Source of the DNA: Heliopora coerulea | Lineage: Eukaryota > Cnidaria > Anthozoa > Scleralcyonacea > Helioporidae | NCBI GenBank assembly: GCA_030142905.1 | Contig: JASJOG010000316.1 | Coordinates: 62,001-126,000, forward strand | Length of the DNA: 64,000 nt | Direction: 5' to 3' | Shown here: in pieces, positions 29,609-40,489 of the stretch | Numbering within the stretch: the stretch's first letter is position 1 | How the letters are laid out: each line of letters starts with the position of its first letter | Program-made: the position numbers and the translations under genes | Notes under the pieces: model-generated | Seen by the model: the letters and a program-made list of their open reading frames with translations, nothing else | Told to the model about the DNA's origin: nothing | The model's database searches: none

Positions 29609-29974
29609 TTACAATACAGTCAAAACCAAATTCTTTATAACGAATCCATTTGACAGGCCAAAACGCTTCAATACAATCGTCTCTAAATAAGGCTTTCTGA
29701 GAACATCATTTATGATCAACTCTCCATGAACACAAATCAGAAGGCTACTCGAGCTGATGGGCTGAGCGACGAAACTAATTTCTCGGCCTATTCCCCGTGT
29801 ACCATAATTCGTCAAAATATTGAAGAATTCTTGAAAAGTGACTCTTTTATTGTTCAACGTGATGAAGGCAAGTGGATGGAAGAGATTGTTTAGACTTCCC
29901 TTCAAGTAAGCATTACAGTAAACCTCAATAAAAGACCCCACAACCTCCTTGTATTTCTCTAGGACATCCGTCAT
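29609..29974 (-). CDS. NTF2-like protein, intact
   Basis: An intact ORF of about 121 residues on the minus strand. The pattern matches nuclear transport factor 2-like folds: N-terminal helices VGSFIEVYCNAYLKGSLNNL, then FHPLAFITLNNKRVTFQEF, and the curved sheet VAQPISSSSLLICVHGELI, YLETIVLKRF, GFVIKNLVLTVL. Length is close to cellular NTF2 (about 125 residues), but the sequence is strongly diverged. It converges on the coiled-coil gene with only 45 bp between stop codons, which suggests that it belongs to the virus-like module rather than to the host. It could instead be a host retrocopy. Confidence 0.55.
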   Translation of the reverse strand: MTDVLEKYKEVVGSFIEVYCNAYLKGSLNNLFHPLAFITLNNKRVTFQEFFNILTNYGTRGIGREISFVAQPISSSSLLICVHGELIINDVLRKPYLETIVLKRFGLSNGFVIKNLVLTVL

Positions 29975-29983
29975 ATTATTCAA

Positions 29984-30229
29984 CCAAATATTTCAAGTGA
30001 GTCAGATGTGATTTTCTTCCATTCCGACAAGGGAAGGGTCAACTGCCCTGCTTGAAAGCAACGTGTTTGTTGCGTAAAATATTAATTAACGTCAAGCATA
30101 AGCATTGTTAAATTGCTTTCTGTTGTGAGTGTTTCTTGAACCGGAAGGATCCCTTTGGAGAATGATGTTTCCATTGGCGGCCCTTGTATAAAAAAGGCCT
30201 CCCATTAAGTTGTTTGTTCGACCAATACC
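29984..30229. other. Junction between virus-like module and DIRS remnant
   Basis: No clear gene. A minus-strand reading around 30120-30210 gives short Lys/Arg-rich text that may be the end of the DIRS gag-like protein. Confidence 0.3.
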
Positions 30230-30708
30230 CAATGAGGAGCTTTTCGATTTTGTCGGAGCAGACCGCTTAGCAACTGAAGTTCAGCTGATCCTATTCGGCG
30301 CGCAAATGTTGTTTAACTTAGTTTAAAGGTCGTCCCCAAACAATAGTGAATTCACGGGAGCATGCGAAGCACACAAGCTTGCATAATCCCTGTTTAAGTG
30401 GGGTTTGAAAACGTCGGGTCTACGCAAAGAGATTTTATGTGTTTGTAATTCCTAACAAGGCAATAGCATCGGCATTCATGGTGATGAGTGGGTCATTGTT
30501 TTTCGACTGCAATAGTAACTCTGTCGATATTGAAAGTATGGCCCCTACTTTCACCAATGCCTTCTGAGTGAGGCTTCTCCGGAGGTCTTTTTGGTTTGCT
30601 TTATGTTGAAGCTTCTCCCAAGTCTCGAAGTTCACTTGAGGAGCTGTTAGTTGTTTACAGTTCTCCAGTCTGTAGTACTTCTCCGTTTTCTCTTTGAGCT
30701 CGGTGTCA
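30230..30708 (-). pseudogene. DIRS-type gag-like protein, downstream part
   Basis: The minus frame 30708-30435 reads KTEKYYRLENCKQLTAPQVN, FETWEKLQHKANQKDLRRS, then TQKALVKVGAILSISTELLL and NADAIALLGI. A shifted frame then gives FKPHLN/Y-like text near 30300-30400. This is the conserved gag region of invertebrate DIRS elements. The upstream part lies 3.6 kb away at 34316-34830, split off by a BEL insertion at the 5-bp site CTCAG. Confidence 0.65.
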
Positions 30709-30889
30709 CTCAGTGTAGCTACGGCCATAAATTAGAATCTTTAATTTCGCGTAATTTCAGCCAAGCTCGCGATGGCTCGTGGTATTGTTTTTTTATCCTT
30801 CATTGCTTAGCCGTACTCTGTTGTGCTCAGTGCAATAATACATGTTTAAAATCGTCTAAATCATAAGTTAACCAAGAGGTTTATTGTTT

Positions 30890-31252
30890 GGTAAGTATTA
30901 TGCGAAGAATAAATAATAAAGCCCAATAAAAAACACGCAAAATAGGCATATTTAAAGATTTATATATCTAACGTTTCGTTGCTACACGCAACATCCTCAG
31001 AGAATGAATAACTTATATTACAAAGGTGATAAATAAGTTAATAGATAATAAGTTATTGGATAATAAGTTAATAAGTTAAATAATAAGTTAATAGATAATA
31101 GGTGATATAAGTTATTCATTCTCTGAGAATGTTGCGTGCTGCAACAAAACGTTAGATCAACCTTTAAATATGTCTATTTTCCGTGTTTTTGTTGGGCTTT
31201 ATTATTTATTCTTCGATTAAGATTTCCGCCTGGTACCTCTGGTAAGTATTAT
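30890..31252. mobile_element. PLE terminal palindrome inserted in the LTR
   Basis: GGTAAGTATTAT occurs once in the 3' LTR but on both sides of this insert (30890-30901 and 31241-31252), giving a 12-bp target duplication. The insert is an inverted repeat centred on about 31061. Outer text GAATAAATAATAAAGCCCAA mirrors TTGGGCTTTATTATTTATTC. The left arm has a hammerhead-like core on the minus strand (CTGAGGA, stem GTTGC/GCAAC, GAAAC at 30974-31000). In the right arm the core is mutated. About 25 extra bases follow the right arm. Confidence 0.8.
30970..31005 (-). ncRNA. Hammerhead-like motif
   Basis: Minus strand: CTGAGGA, one unpaired base, a perfect 5-bp stem II GTTGC/GCAAC, GAAA, then CGTT. 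Stem I is only about 3 bp (TCT/AGA) and stem III has no loop, so activity is doubtful. Confidence 0.4.
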
Positions 31253-31778
31253 ATTCGTGACACTTTTGTTAATGTTTGTAATTAGAAACTTAAGGTTTAT
31301 TTTTATCTCTGTTTAGTTTACGTGAATCACAATATAGTTGAATGACTTGACTTGTCTGACTGTTTTGCCAATCCTCTGTACGTGCTTCTCAGTAAATTAT
31401 CAATCCAATAGTTAAGCGACAACTTTCGTCAACACTCAAAGACGAGAGTCGCGACGTTACAGTAAAATATCTCCATAATAGCCTTTGGTTTTGGTTAATT
31501 ATGAATTACGGAGAGAAAACAGTCGATCGGCGTGGATTGTAGTTCATATTCAAGAAGTGCTTTATGTAATGACAACGAAGTGCCACTTTTTAAAGTTATT
31601 CAAAACAGATACAAATGAGGGTGTCTCGTGCTCGGATAAAGCACAAAATATTGCTGAGGGAGATGATACGTTCGTTTCATCCGAACTAAGTGAAAATTTG
31701 CAAGATATGTTATCAGAATCTTTAGTTAAAAATAGCCGAGAACGTCCCAAGTGACGCAGAAAACCTACACAGAAAAGA

Positions 31779-33600
31779 ATGTTATATCAACGCGATATTT
31801 TATGCCGAAATCGATCCGCTTCGCATGGGAAATTGTTAATCCATATCAACGAATTGAAAACTATGGCGGACGAACGTGTGGATCGTGAAGAATTAGAGGA
31901 AGCCAGAGATACCCTGGATAAAGAAATGGAAAAATTGATGCTCATAACAAGTAGGACAAAATGCTTAAATCTGAAGAGCAAAAAGTTTCCATCTTACAGG
32001 TGGTTTGATGAAAGAGATAGGGAGTATCAGCAATGCTGGCTCAAAGTATGTAAACGTATACATTCTCTAGAAAGGGAATTATACAGTAGGCCAAATACTG
32101 TGAAATCCAGCTGCACGAGTAGAACATCGCATTCTGACAAATCAGGGAAATCGAACGCATCGTCTGAAGCATCAAATTCTTCAGCGCGTTCAAGCAGGGT
32201 AAAAGCAGTAGCCAAGGCCGCAAAACGCGAGGTAGAGATGAAGTCCCTTGATGGGGAAACTGAATTTAAAAGACTTCAGATAATGGAGACCGAAATTGCA
32301 AATGCACAAGAGCATGCCATGATGAAGATTGAACAAGAACAAAATGCAGTATTCACGTTTGAAACTGTAGATAAGTGCGTAAGTGAAAACCGTGTTGGTG
32401 TTTCTGCAGTGAACCCAAGTAGGGTTGATAACGATATCGAGCGACCTCTTGTAACCAGTATTTATGCTAAACAAGAATGAAAGAGCCAGTTGAATCCAAA
32501 TGTTCCGCCCTTCCGAACAGATGTAAACCCTCAAGAGAATCCAGTTATAGAATCAGAAGAGTCGAAGTCAAGATCCTTCCAAACCGACAACAATCAGTTA
32601 TTACAACCTCAATCAAATTCACCTATTGCCAGCAGTAATCTTGGTGAAATCGCGCTACAAGAAATGATAAAACTTCACGTGAAACAAACAGAATTAAGTG
32701 CAATGATAGCAGAACAGAAGCGGCTCCAATCCTTACCTATATAAGAACCGCCTACCTACGATGACAACTCATTCGACTATCCCATCTTCGCAAATGCATT
32801 TGAAACTATCATCGAAAACAGAGTATCAGGGGCCAATGAAAGACTGTATTTTCTAAATAAATACACTACAGGAAAACCCAACGGCATAATCAAGGCATTC
32901 GTCAGCTTAAACTCTGACAATGGCTATCAAGAAGCCAAGAAACTCCTTTCACAGCGCTTTCGTGATCCTCATCGCATGTCAGAAGCCTATGAGGCAAAGT
33001 TGAAGACATGAATGTCGATAAACGATGGAGACAGCAAGAAACTGCAGGAACTGTCAGACATTCTGTTGCGCTGTGAAGAAGCTATGAATACCATGAGTTT
33101 ATGGATGACGTAAATTCGAGAGAATCCTTGAGACTGATTAGTGCCAAGCTGCCATCATATTTCGGCGTGAAATGGTGCCGCCATGCTTTCGAAATCAAGA
33201 AGAAATCAGAACGGTTAGTTGGATTTCACGACCTGGTTATGTTTGTTAAGGAGGAGGCTGACCTCGCGACTGATCCTACCTTTTCCCCAAGTACTCTTAA
33301 GGAAAAACACAAGAGGGACAGCAAGAAGGACGGCAAAACAAAGCGTTCTAAGAAGCCAAAAGCTGGTGGCAAGAGCCTTATAACTTCTAGCCGTGAGAAT
33401 AATTCAAACGCGAAGATAAAGTCCGGTTTGCAGAGAAATATATGCCCTCACTGCTCCGAACCACAATGTCCGCCTGACTGTCCCAAGTTCTTAAAAATGG
33501 ATTTAAACGATCAAAAGGACTCTGTGAAGTCCGCAGGATTATGTTACAAACGTCTGGTTTTGGGGTCATTTGTCCAAGAACTGTAAAAATAAAGTAACAT
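31779..33600 (+). pseudogene. BEL gag, frameshifted
   Basis: The first long frame 31779-32480 is Glu/Lys-rich coiled coil (DERVDREELEEARDTLDKE) followed by a Ser-rich stretch, as in BEL gag N-termini. Further frames give the DUF1759-type capsid region (about 32750-33110: YPIFANAFETII, ERLYFLNKYT, YQEAKKLLSQRF, LSDILLRCEEAM) and a basic region with zinc fingers at about 33433-33610 (CPHCSEPQCPPDC, then CKNKVTCKECKKSHSTALH). At least three frame breaks. Confidence 0.8.
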
Positions 33601-33639
33601 GCAAGGAGTGCAAAAAGTCTCATTCAACGGCTCTGCACA

Positions 33640-34031
33640 ATCCACAGAAGGAAAGGAAGGATCAGGTGGCAAAAGATTCGAAGGATGATCATGATAAAGA
33701 TACCAGGACCTGTGCTAGTGTGCGTCACTCGACAAGAGTTCGTGGAGATGTGACCAACTGTATGATCTTGTTAGTCCTTTTACACCACAAGGATAACCCT
33801 GACCGTGAAGTCATGGTATACGCCCTTCTGGACGATGCAAGTGACACTACATTCGTTGGAACAAATGTACTTCAAGCCCTCGGTATCAAAGGTCATGAGA
33901 TTAAGCTTAATCTTTTCACGATGCTTAGAAGGGAAGAAATTCCAGCAGAGAGGGTGGATGGTCTTGTAGTCAGGCGCATTGATAAGAAGGTCGAGGTAGC
34001 ACTTCCCAAGACATATTCTAAAGAGCGATAG
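33640..34031 (+). pseudogene. BEL protease region
   Basis: The frame 33570-34031 reads MVYALLDDASDTTFVGTNVL, the BEL/Pao variant of the retropepsin active site, followed by LNLFTMLRREEIPAERVDGL and a stop at 34031 just before the 3' LTR fragment. Confidence 0.75.
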
Positions 34032-34035
34032 TATT

Positions 34036-34310
34036 TGATTAAAATCATCTAAATCAGAATTCAACCAAGAGGCTTATTGTTTCGGTCAGATATGTAAGTA
34101 TTATGTTCGTGACACTTTTGTTAATGTTTGTTATTAGAAACTTAAGGTTTATTTGTATCTTTGTTCAGTTTACGTATATATATAGTCGAACGACTTGACT
34201 TGTCTGACTTGTCTTGCCGATCCTCTACACATGCTTCTCAGTAAATTATCAATCCAATGGTAAAGCGACAACTTTCATCAACACTCAAAGACGACAGTCA
34301 CGACGTTACA
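34036..34310 (+). repeat. BEL 3' LTR, 5'-truncated
   Basis: It aligns with 30850-31461 of the 5' LTR but lacks the first 135 bp or so. It ends GACGTTACA and is followed by CTCAG. It lacks the PLE insertion, which shows the empty site. Confidence 0.8.
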
Positions 34311-34315
34311 CTCAG

Positions 34316-34830
34316 CTTCGATGACCACCGTTTGTTTATTATGTCAGCAAGTTGCTGCTTAATCGGGGCACCGATGTCCTCATCGTGTGCAAAATCCTGC
34401 GAAATTTCATTCAACAGGTCTACTTGCTCGGGTAGAGCACATGTTTTATCTTTTCCCGCCGAGTCGGCAGATTTGTTATGACAGCGAGGCACCTCGTCAT
34501 CGCTGTCTTGATCATCATCTTCCCCTTCATCACGAGGGTCCTCCTTGTTAGATTTCTGCCGTTTCTCCGGGATAACATCCTCAGCGGCATCCTCTTGTCA
34601 CCAGACGAGGGTCGTTTTGACGACTTCTCCATAGCCATCATGGAGTTGGCCATGGTATTCAAGGAGTGATTCAAACTGATCAAGACACTTGAAAGTTTGT
34701 CATCTTTCGCAACACTGATCTCTCCGTCCTCATCATTGAAGAATTCTAGCTCGTCTTTGTCACACATTAAGATGTCAATCTCGTCATTTACAGGTGATCT
34801 GGAATTCTTATCTACTTGGAAATAAGCTTT
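34316..34830 (-). pseudogene. DIRS-type gag-like protein, upstream part
   Basis: Minus frames give NDEIDILMCDKDELEFFNDE, SLNHSLNTMANSMMAMEKS, an acidic linker and, after a frameshift, LLNEISQDFAHDEDIGAPIK and LADIINKRWSSKLS. The last words continue into the 30.7 kb fragment, so this and 30230-30708 are one gene interrupted by the BEL element. Confidence 0.65.
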
Positions 34831-35726
34831 GACCGTTCACTAGTGAAACTACGCGGGCAACTTAACACTCGATCTGCGTGCTCATACCTATCACATGACT
34901 CCTTAGCGAAATAATTTGGGTCCGTGTAACTGAACGGTTGGATGGTTAGAGCTCTCACTGGTCATTTGAGTAACCAGCTCGATAGCGTATGCATTAATAT
35001 ATCTCAACATCAAGCTGCAAAAATTCTACCTCTACTTTTCATCGTCAGTACGAGCTGATCCAGGAATAGGGTTACGGGGTTGGAATAAGGATTAGGCGTT
35101 TAGGATTACAATTCTAAGCGTACTTTTTAATATGATTCTATTCCGACGTTACTCAGCCGGCAGCCATGTTGAAACCTTGTATGCGTGATCTATTTTACGG
35201 GTAGTGGAATAACCAATTAAGAGTCCATTCACAATCACAGCAAAATAGAATTTAGATTCAGGTAAGGCGCTAAAGCCCAGTTCAAACGTCGAACTTTTCA
35301 TGTTCCGAATCAAATGCAAATCAGTTTAAATAAAGGATTTTGCTCATTAACATTGGATTCGACACATGAAAAGTTCGACGTTTGAACTGCGCCTAAGGGT
35401 ATTTTCCACAAGTGAATCCTATCGCGCAAATCGACATTTCTTTGTATAAATTGAATAGGTTTCTCATTAGTCACAGTTGAGAGTGCATGAGACAAAAGAC
35501 AAAGCCGCTTCGCGCGACAGAATTTCCTAAGGGGAAAACAGCCATTACACGAGCGTACTTCATAGATCAAAACAGGCTTCGGGGAACTGGTTTTCTCTAT
35601 ATCACATTAACCAATTATTCTGACTAGGGTTTAGGAGCTTTGCTAAGAGTTGTTCAGGAAAAATAACACTTTGGCTTTGTCACTTCAAACAGACTACACA
35701 GAATGTACGAGTTTCTTCATACTTAC
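34831..35726. other. Intron sequence with a short inverted repeat
   Basis: No gene. CAGTTCAAACGTCGAACTTT at 35278 and its complement AAAGTTCGACGTTTGAACTG ending at 35388 form a hairpin element of about 110 bp with 26-bp arms, probably a MITE. Confidence 0.5.
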
Positions 35727-35996
35727 GAATTTGTGTCACCGTAATTGAACGATTATTACTGCTTATCGAGTTACTTGCCACGCACGTATAACTTCCAAAG
35801 TCTTCAGGTCTGGTAAAAACAACATGTAGAATACCATAACCATACTCAAGTGAAGAAGTGAAGTTTACTAGAGGATTCGGCGTTATCCACCTGTAGGTTG
35901 GTTTTGGGTTTCCCTCAGAATAGCACCGCATTGTTGCATGCTGACCAACAAACGATTTTCTTGAGGACGACGAAAAAGTCTCTATGGCGACAGGAT
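35727..35996 (-). CDS. Immunoglobulin (I-set) domain exon
   Basis: A 270-bp exon, 90 codons. Acceptor TTTCTACAG and donor GTAAGTAT border it, both in phase 1. The protein has the Ig pattern: MRCYSEGNPKPTYRW (first Cys and core Trp), ILHVVFTRPEDFGSYTCVAS (D-x-G-x-Y-x-C) and NNRSITV. It is probably an extracellular domain of the same gene as the exons at 13.7 and 40.5 kb. Confidence 0.9.
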
Positions 35997-36479
35997 CTGT
36001 AGAAATAATTTAAAATTATTAAAATGCGAGTAAGTACGAACATCTTTTACGGACTATTTGATGTTTTGATTAAGTTCTAGCAAAAACGTCGAATACCCAA
36101 TAAATCATGCTATGCTTCTAGTTGGTGGAATTGAATAATCAATAGAATGATTAGATCAGCGGAGCCAATAAGGGTCGTGTTACACGGAATGAACGACAAC
36201 TTTTAATTCAAATGAACTGGAACAAAAGATCTACAGCTATTAATCTTTTGTTTCATATGTGCATGTAACATCGCCTGAAGATTGTAGGTTCGGGTTTGAG
36301 TGCTTTTTCGGCCTCTAGTAGCATTTAGAGTGGATGCCTAAGTGAGATGACAATTTGATTTCTGATCAGAACTGCTGGCAGCTTGAAAGAATCCCTTCAT
36401 GGCAGCTTGAAAGAATCCCTTCGTAAGGAGTATTTCAAGAGAGGGAGTAAGCTGTTGCAATATAAACTAAATGAAGCTC
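35997..36479. other. Intron sequence, no gene seen
   Basis: Contains a short direct repeat GGCAGCTTGAAAGAATCCCTTC (36371 and 36401). Nothing else could be supported. Confidence 0.4.
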
Positions 36480-37961
36480 AACCACTCATGGCCCTTCCAC
36501 CATCTTTCACTGTTTCATGATCTCTGAAGCCAGGTGTCCGTGGGAACTGAAATCTGTAGTATTTTCGATGCCAGGGCAGTAACGCCAGCTCCCTAGTTTG
36601 GTCAATCACAGGCTTTCATCCATTCTGTTTTGAACAAACAGTTTATACTCTCTCTTTCCATTAATCCAGTAGAGCACGATTGTCAGTTTGGCTGGTGGTT
36701 TCTTCAATGGTGGAGATTTGGCTAATTCTTCCTTTACAGTTGACATTAGGTGTGCTAGAATCAACGCCGCTATTAACTCAAGGCGTGGAATTGACATAGC
36801 TGCTAACGGTGCGGCTCTGCTTTTTGAGGCGACAAGATTGGTGACATAATTGTTGTTGATCTCTATACATGCTTAAATGACAGCACAACAAGCTCTCTTG
36901 GAAGCATCAACAAAACCATGAAGACTTACAGTCTTGATGTGGTTCTTTTCTATCAGGAAGTAATATCAAGGTATTGCAATGGTGCTTGTCTTCTTCATAT
37001 CTTCTATCCATTTTTTCAGGAACTTCTGGTTCTTCTTGGAAATAGTACTGTCTGACTCGTACTTTGCTGCGCAAAGTTCCTGAAGAAGCATCATCAGGCT
37101 AACTGTCAGGCGACGGATGATTCCGAGGGGTCAACAGTTTAATCGCAATTTAAGTATGCTCCTTTTAGTAGGCTCTTGGTCACTTGCCAACTCCACAACG
37201 TTCCTCAACTTCAATACAAAGGTGTCTTTCTCTAAGTTCAAATTCATTCCAAATACTTTGTCTTCTTTCGTTTCTACTTTATCCAAGTCGCCAGTCGTTT
37301 ATTTAGCATGACTGATCTGGCAATTTATTCACTTGAGTGTTCATCGGTTGTTTATCTTCTGTTAATTTCTGGAGGATTTTCGCTGCAAGTGCAGTGCTGT
37401 TGGTGGTCCATTTTCGCACGTTGAAATTTCCAGCTGCGAAGCATGATTTCATTTTCTAATGTAATTCGTAGACTTCTTGTTCGTTCTCTTACACGCCAGT
37501 CCAGTGGTAAACATAAAGTTCCGACAGGATTCTTTGGGCGATGGAACTGGACCTGATAATACCCAGCCTAACGTGGTTTCACTTGCTGTCGGTCCGTTGG
37601 CACTCTACCCTCGTTTTATCTTGTCCGTGAAGAGCTCTCCCACCTGGTCTGCCCCAATTAGTATATCTATTTGGGATTCGCGTTAGTTTTGGTGGCTATC
37701 GGGAAGTTCGAGATCTCTCAAATGGGTGAAGCAATCTTTCCCTCTGTCGATTTCTTGATGTTCAAGTGTTGAGCAAATCACCCGGACCACAAATGCTTCA
37801 ACCGGTGTTCTGGCTTTGCCATCCACTTTTCCTACAAAGAGTCTCACTTTTTCACACGTTGATGATGGTTCTGTTTCATTACCTCCGAAGACTTTCATGA
37901 GCAAGGATTCTCTTATTCCAGTCGGTAGTTTCAATCAATTACGCAGATGCTGTGTTAAATA
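36480..37961 (-). pseudogene. BEL/Pao pol fragments, second element
   Basis: Minus-strand frames give LPTGIRESLLMKVFGGNETE (37934 downward), VRVICSTLEHQEIDRGK, FTHLRDLELPD, ESQIDILIGADQVGELF (about 37690-37630), then broken RT/RNase H text ending with SIPRLELIAALILAHLMSTV (36797 downward), typical of BEL/Pao pol. Many stops and frameshifts. The gag and protease-site part lies at 39252-39900, separated by a LINE insertion. Confidence 0.8.
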
Positions 37962-39259
37962 ACTTCCTTATACTTTATACGTTATTGAAATTTTCTTTAC
38001 AGTCTTTCAAAATTTCATTACAAAGTTTGGTTACAATAAAATAAAAAGCTGTTATGAAAATTTACAATATGTTTAAACTAGTTGTAAAGTTTAGTTGGTT
38101 TCCAAAAAAACATCAAGCATGCACCGTTTCAGTTTCCGTTTAAAAATGTCAGAGACTCTTGATTTTTTAGTTCGCTTTCCATTTTATTCCATATCTTTGT
38201 AACTCTGAATAACAAGGTTCTCTGTCCTGTCTTCGCTCCGAATCGTAGGATTTGCAAGTTGTTTCTATTTCTGGTTGAATATTCGTGGATTGCATGACGT
38301 TTTTGAAATTTGCTGCATAGATAAACTGGTGCTAACAAATTCATATATTTGTAGCACATGACAGCTTCTGTAAAATATAGTAGATCTTTTATAGGCAGCC
38401 AGTTCAGTTCCTCAAGGAGTGGTGTAACGTGATCATGCTTCTTGCTGTTCATGATCTTGCAAGCAAAATTCAGAACAGTCTGAAGTTTCTTGATGCTTTT
38501 AGAGCTTGTATTTGACCAAACTGTCGAGCAGTACATACGTTTGCTGACTGGGAGACCAGATATAATCACATAAAGTCGTGGCATCGAAGCTGTTCTTGAC
38601 TCTGTTTATTTGACAGAGTTCGGCCATGCACGAAGAAACCAGGTTGGTGATGCGGAATCGTATGATAAATGGGGGTCAAGAGTGACACCCAAATCTCGCG
38701 CTGAAGAAGACGGCTTAATGATTGTGCCCAAGAGGGTTCAGTTCTAGGATGGTAACCTTGTAGCAACTCATATATGCCCATCAGAAGGAACTTGGTCTTG
38801 TCGGGGTTTATTAATAGTTGATTGGTTAAGCATCATTGAGCGATACGCTGTAGGTCTTCCTTTAGCGTCTGCTTGGCCGTATCTATGTCTTTAATTGAAA
38901 AAAACATGAAAAATTTGGTGTCGTCGACATATGATTCAAGGCGACATGTGTGTGGCACTGCTGGTAGATCGTTCAAGTATACGGAGAACAACAGCGGCGA
39001 AAGTATTGGACCCTGTGGGACCCCGTGAGTAATCAGGCAGGCCGATGAGAGTGTGGAACCAATACGGACGAATTGTGATCTTCCCGTCAGATAGCTCTTG
39101 AACCATTGGACTGCTCTGGGTGATGCACCAACTGAGGTTAGTTTGTGCCACAAGATTGAATGACTGATGCTGTCGAATGCTTTGGATAGGTCGAGTAGGA
39201 CGAGGGTTGTCACCATCGTTTTGTCCATCGCCTCCAAAATAGTGTCGGTTGACTTCCTT
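37962..39259 (-). mobile_element. 5'-truncated CR1-like LINE inserted in the BEL element
   Basis: ACTTCCTT is present at 37962-37969 and 39252-39259 and flanks the insert as an 8-bp target duplication. Joining the two sides restores the order of the BEL reading. The LINE is about 1.28 kb, oriented minus, 5'-truncated just before RT motif A. Confidence 0.85.
38129..39240 (-). pseudogene. LINE RT C-terminal half
   Basis: The frame from about 39240 down to 38833 reads LVLLDLSKAFDSISHSILW (motif A), THGVPQGPILSPLLFSVYLN (motif B) and YVDDTKFF (motif C), then a stop. Other frames give PDKTKFLLMG and the CR1/Rex-type tail at 38584-38129 (KKLQTVLNFACKIM, LNWLPIKDLLYF, LFRVTKIWNKMESEL). Catalytic residues are present, but the frame is broken twice. 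Confidence 0.85.
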
Positions 39260-39900
39260 TGACTTCCTGATTCAAATAACACCCTTGCTTTTACGTCTAG
39301 CTTCTTATTTTCTGGACCAAACCATATCTTTGCTGTTTGAAGAAAAACACAACCTTGGCAACATACGTGATGACTGGCTGTGGCTTGCGTTTAGGTTTCA
39401 ATTGTTGCATTTCTATTGCTGTTCTTTTGCCGACTAGTGCATAGACTGACATGGTGTTTTCCTGAACATTTTGCACACGTAGATTCAGACTCGCAATTCC
39501 TAGCAATATGATTTCGTTTTATGTGTATAAAGCACCGCCCTTGCTTCGTTAGGAGCTGTTTATTCGCCTATACATTCGTGACCATAGAACAATCTGCTGA
39601 TCTATGCTCTTGTTGACATGACGAATAATTTATTGTTGGTTCGTTTCTTTTTCCAGATTTCGGATCTGCACGTTTTCTATATTCACAAGGAGATATACCT
39701 TGAATTCCCTCGCATGTTTCTCGATTTTCCAGTTCTTTTCGCAAATTCTTGAGTAGACTGGTTAAGTCACCACTGTCACCGTTTGCCACAGTTGCACCAT
39801 TTTGGCTCTCTACCGTGCCGTGGGGCAAAACGATGACTACGCTTAGTCCGTTCGTAGCAACATATGTAACCGACAACGGCAGCGGTGACATGACCGCTAT
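39260..39900 (-). pseudogene. BEL/Pao gag end with zinc knuckles and protease start, second element
   Basis: Minus frames give an N-terminal piece with DLTSLLKNLRKELENRE, then zinc knuckle text NHIARNCESESTCAKCSGKH and, close to 39262, ARVLFESGSQR, the start of the BEL protease where the LINE inserted. Confidence 0.7.
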
Positions 39901-40489
39901 TAAAAATTCTTAATCGGCAATAATTTAGAGAACAGTACATCATCTCTACTAGCTTTTCTTATGGGTAAATGTGAAGACCAAGTGTGGACACTAAAAAGTC
40001 CCCCAAAACACCAGTTGGTAACAGCCATATTTAGTTGCAAAACAATTTGCGTTTCCCGCCAAAGTCATGGAGTAGCTTTACAATACAGCAACTATTATTT
40101 TAATTCATTGTTTTTAATTGAGCATTGACATTACCTGTATTGACTCTCGATTAACTTTTACGTCTAGTTTGCTCAAGACGTCGCTCAGATACAGATCATG
40201 AGCGTACGGCCCTCCTCCAAATTTCTTTCATGGGGCAAACAAAAATTTGCCCAAATTTTAGTTCACAGTTACCCAAATTTCGTTAAAAATTATCAGATTT
40301 CTCGCGTTTGTCCCAGCTTCCCCCGAATTTTCGTGGTTTATTTTAATTTTGGCAAGCCTCTGCTGCCTCCATGCCCCCACCCCTCGCCTAGTTCGTTAAT
40401 GATAAATACCCGACTCAACTCTGCATGTGGTTCCACAATAATGCAAGACACTTACTGTAAATGATATAAATCCAAATGTTACTACTTAC
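39901..40489. other. Intron sequence, no gene seen
   Basis: No supported gene or repeat. It lies downstream of the Ig exon on the minus strand. Confidence 0.4.

Larger units (their letters stand above)
30714..31461 (+). repeat. BEL 5' LTR, interrupted
   Basis: The LTR is about 397 bp without its insertion. Blocks such as ACTTTTGTTAATGTTTGT and CTTCTCAGTAAATTATCAAT match the 3' LTR at 34100-34260 with some differences. It ends GACGTTACA at 31461. Confidence 0.8.
30714..34310 (+). mobile_element. BEL/Pao retrotransposon, internally deleted, inside DIRS gag
   Basis: It starts TGTAGC at 30714, ends TTACA at 34310 and is flanked by the duplicated CTCAG (30709-30713 and 34311-34315). It has a 5' LTR, gag, zinc fingers and the protease. 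RT, RNase H and integrase are missing because an internal deletion joins the protease region to the 3' LTR near 34035. The 5' LTR is itself interrupted by a PLE palindrome. Confidence 0.85.
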
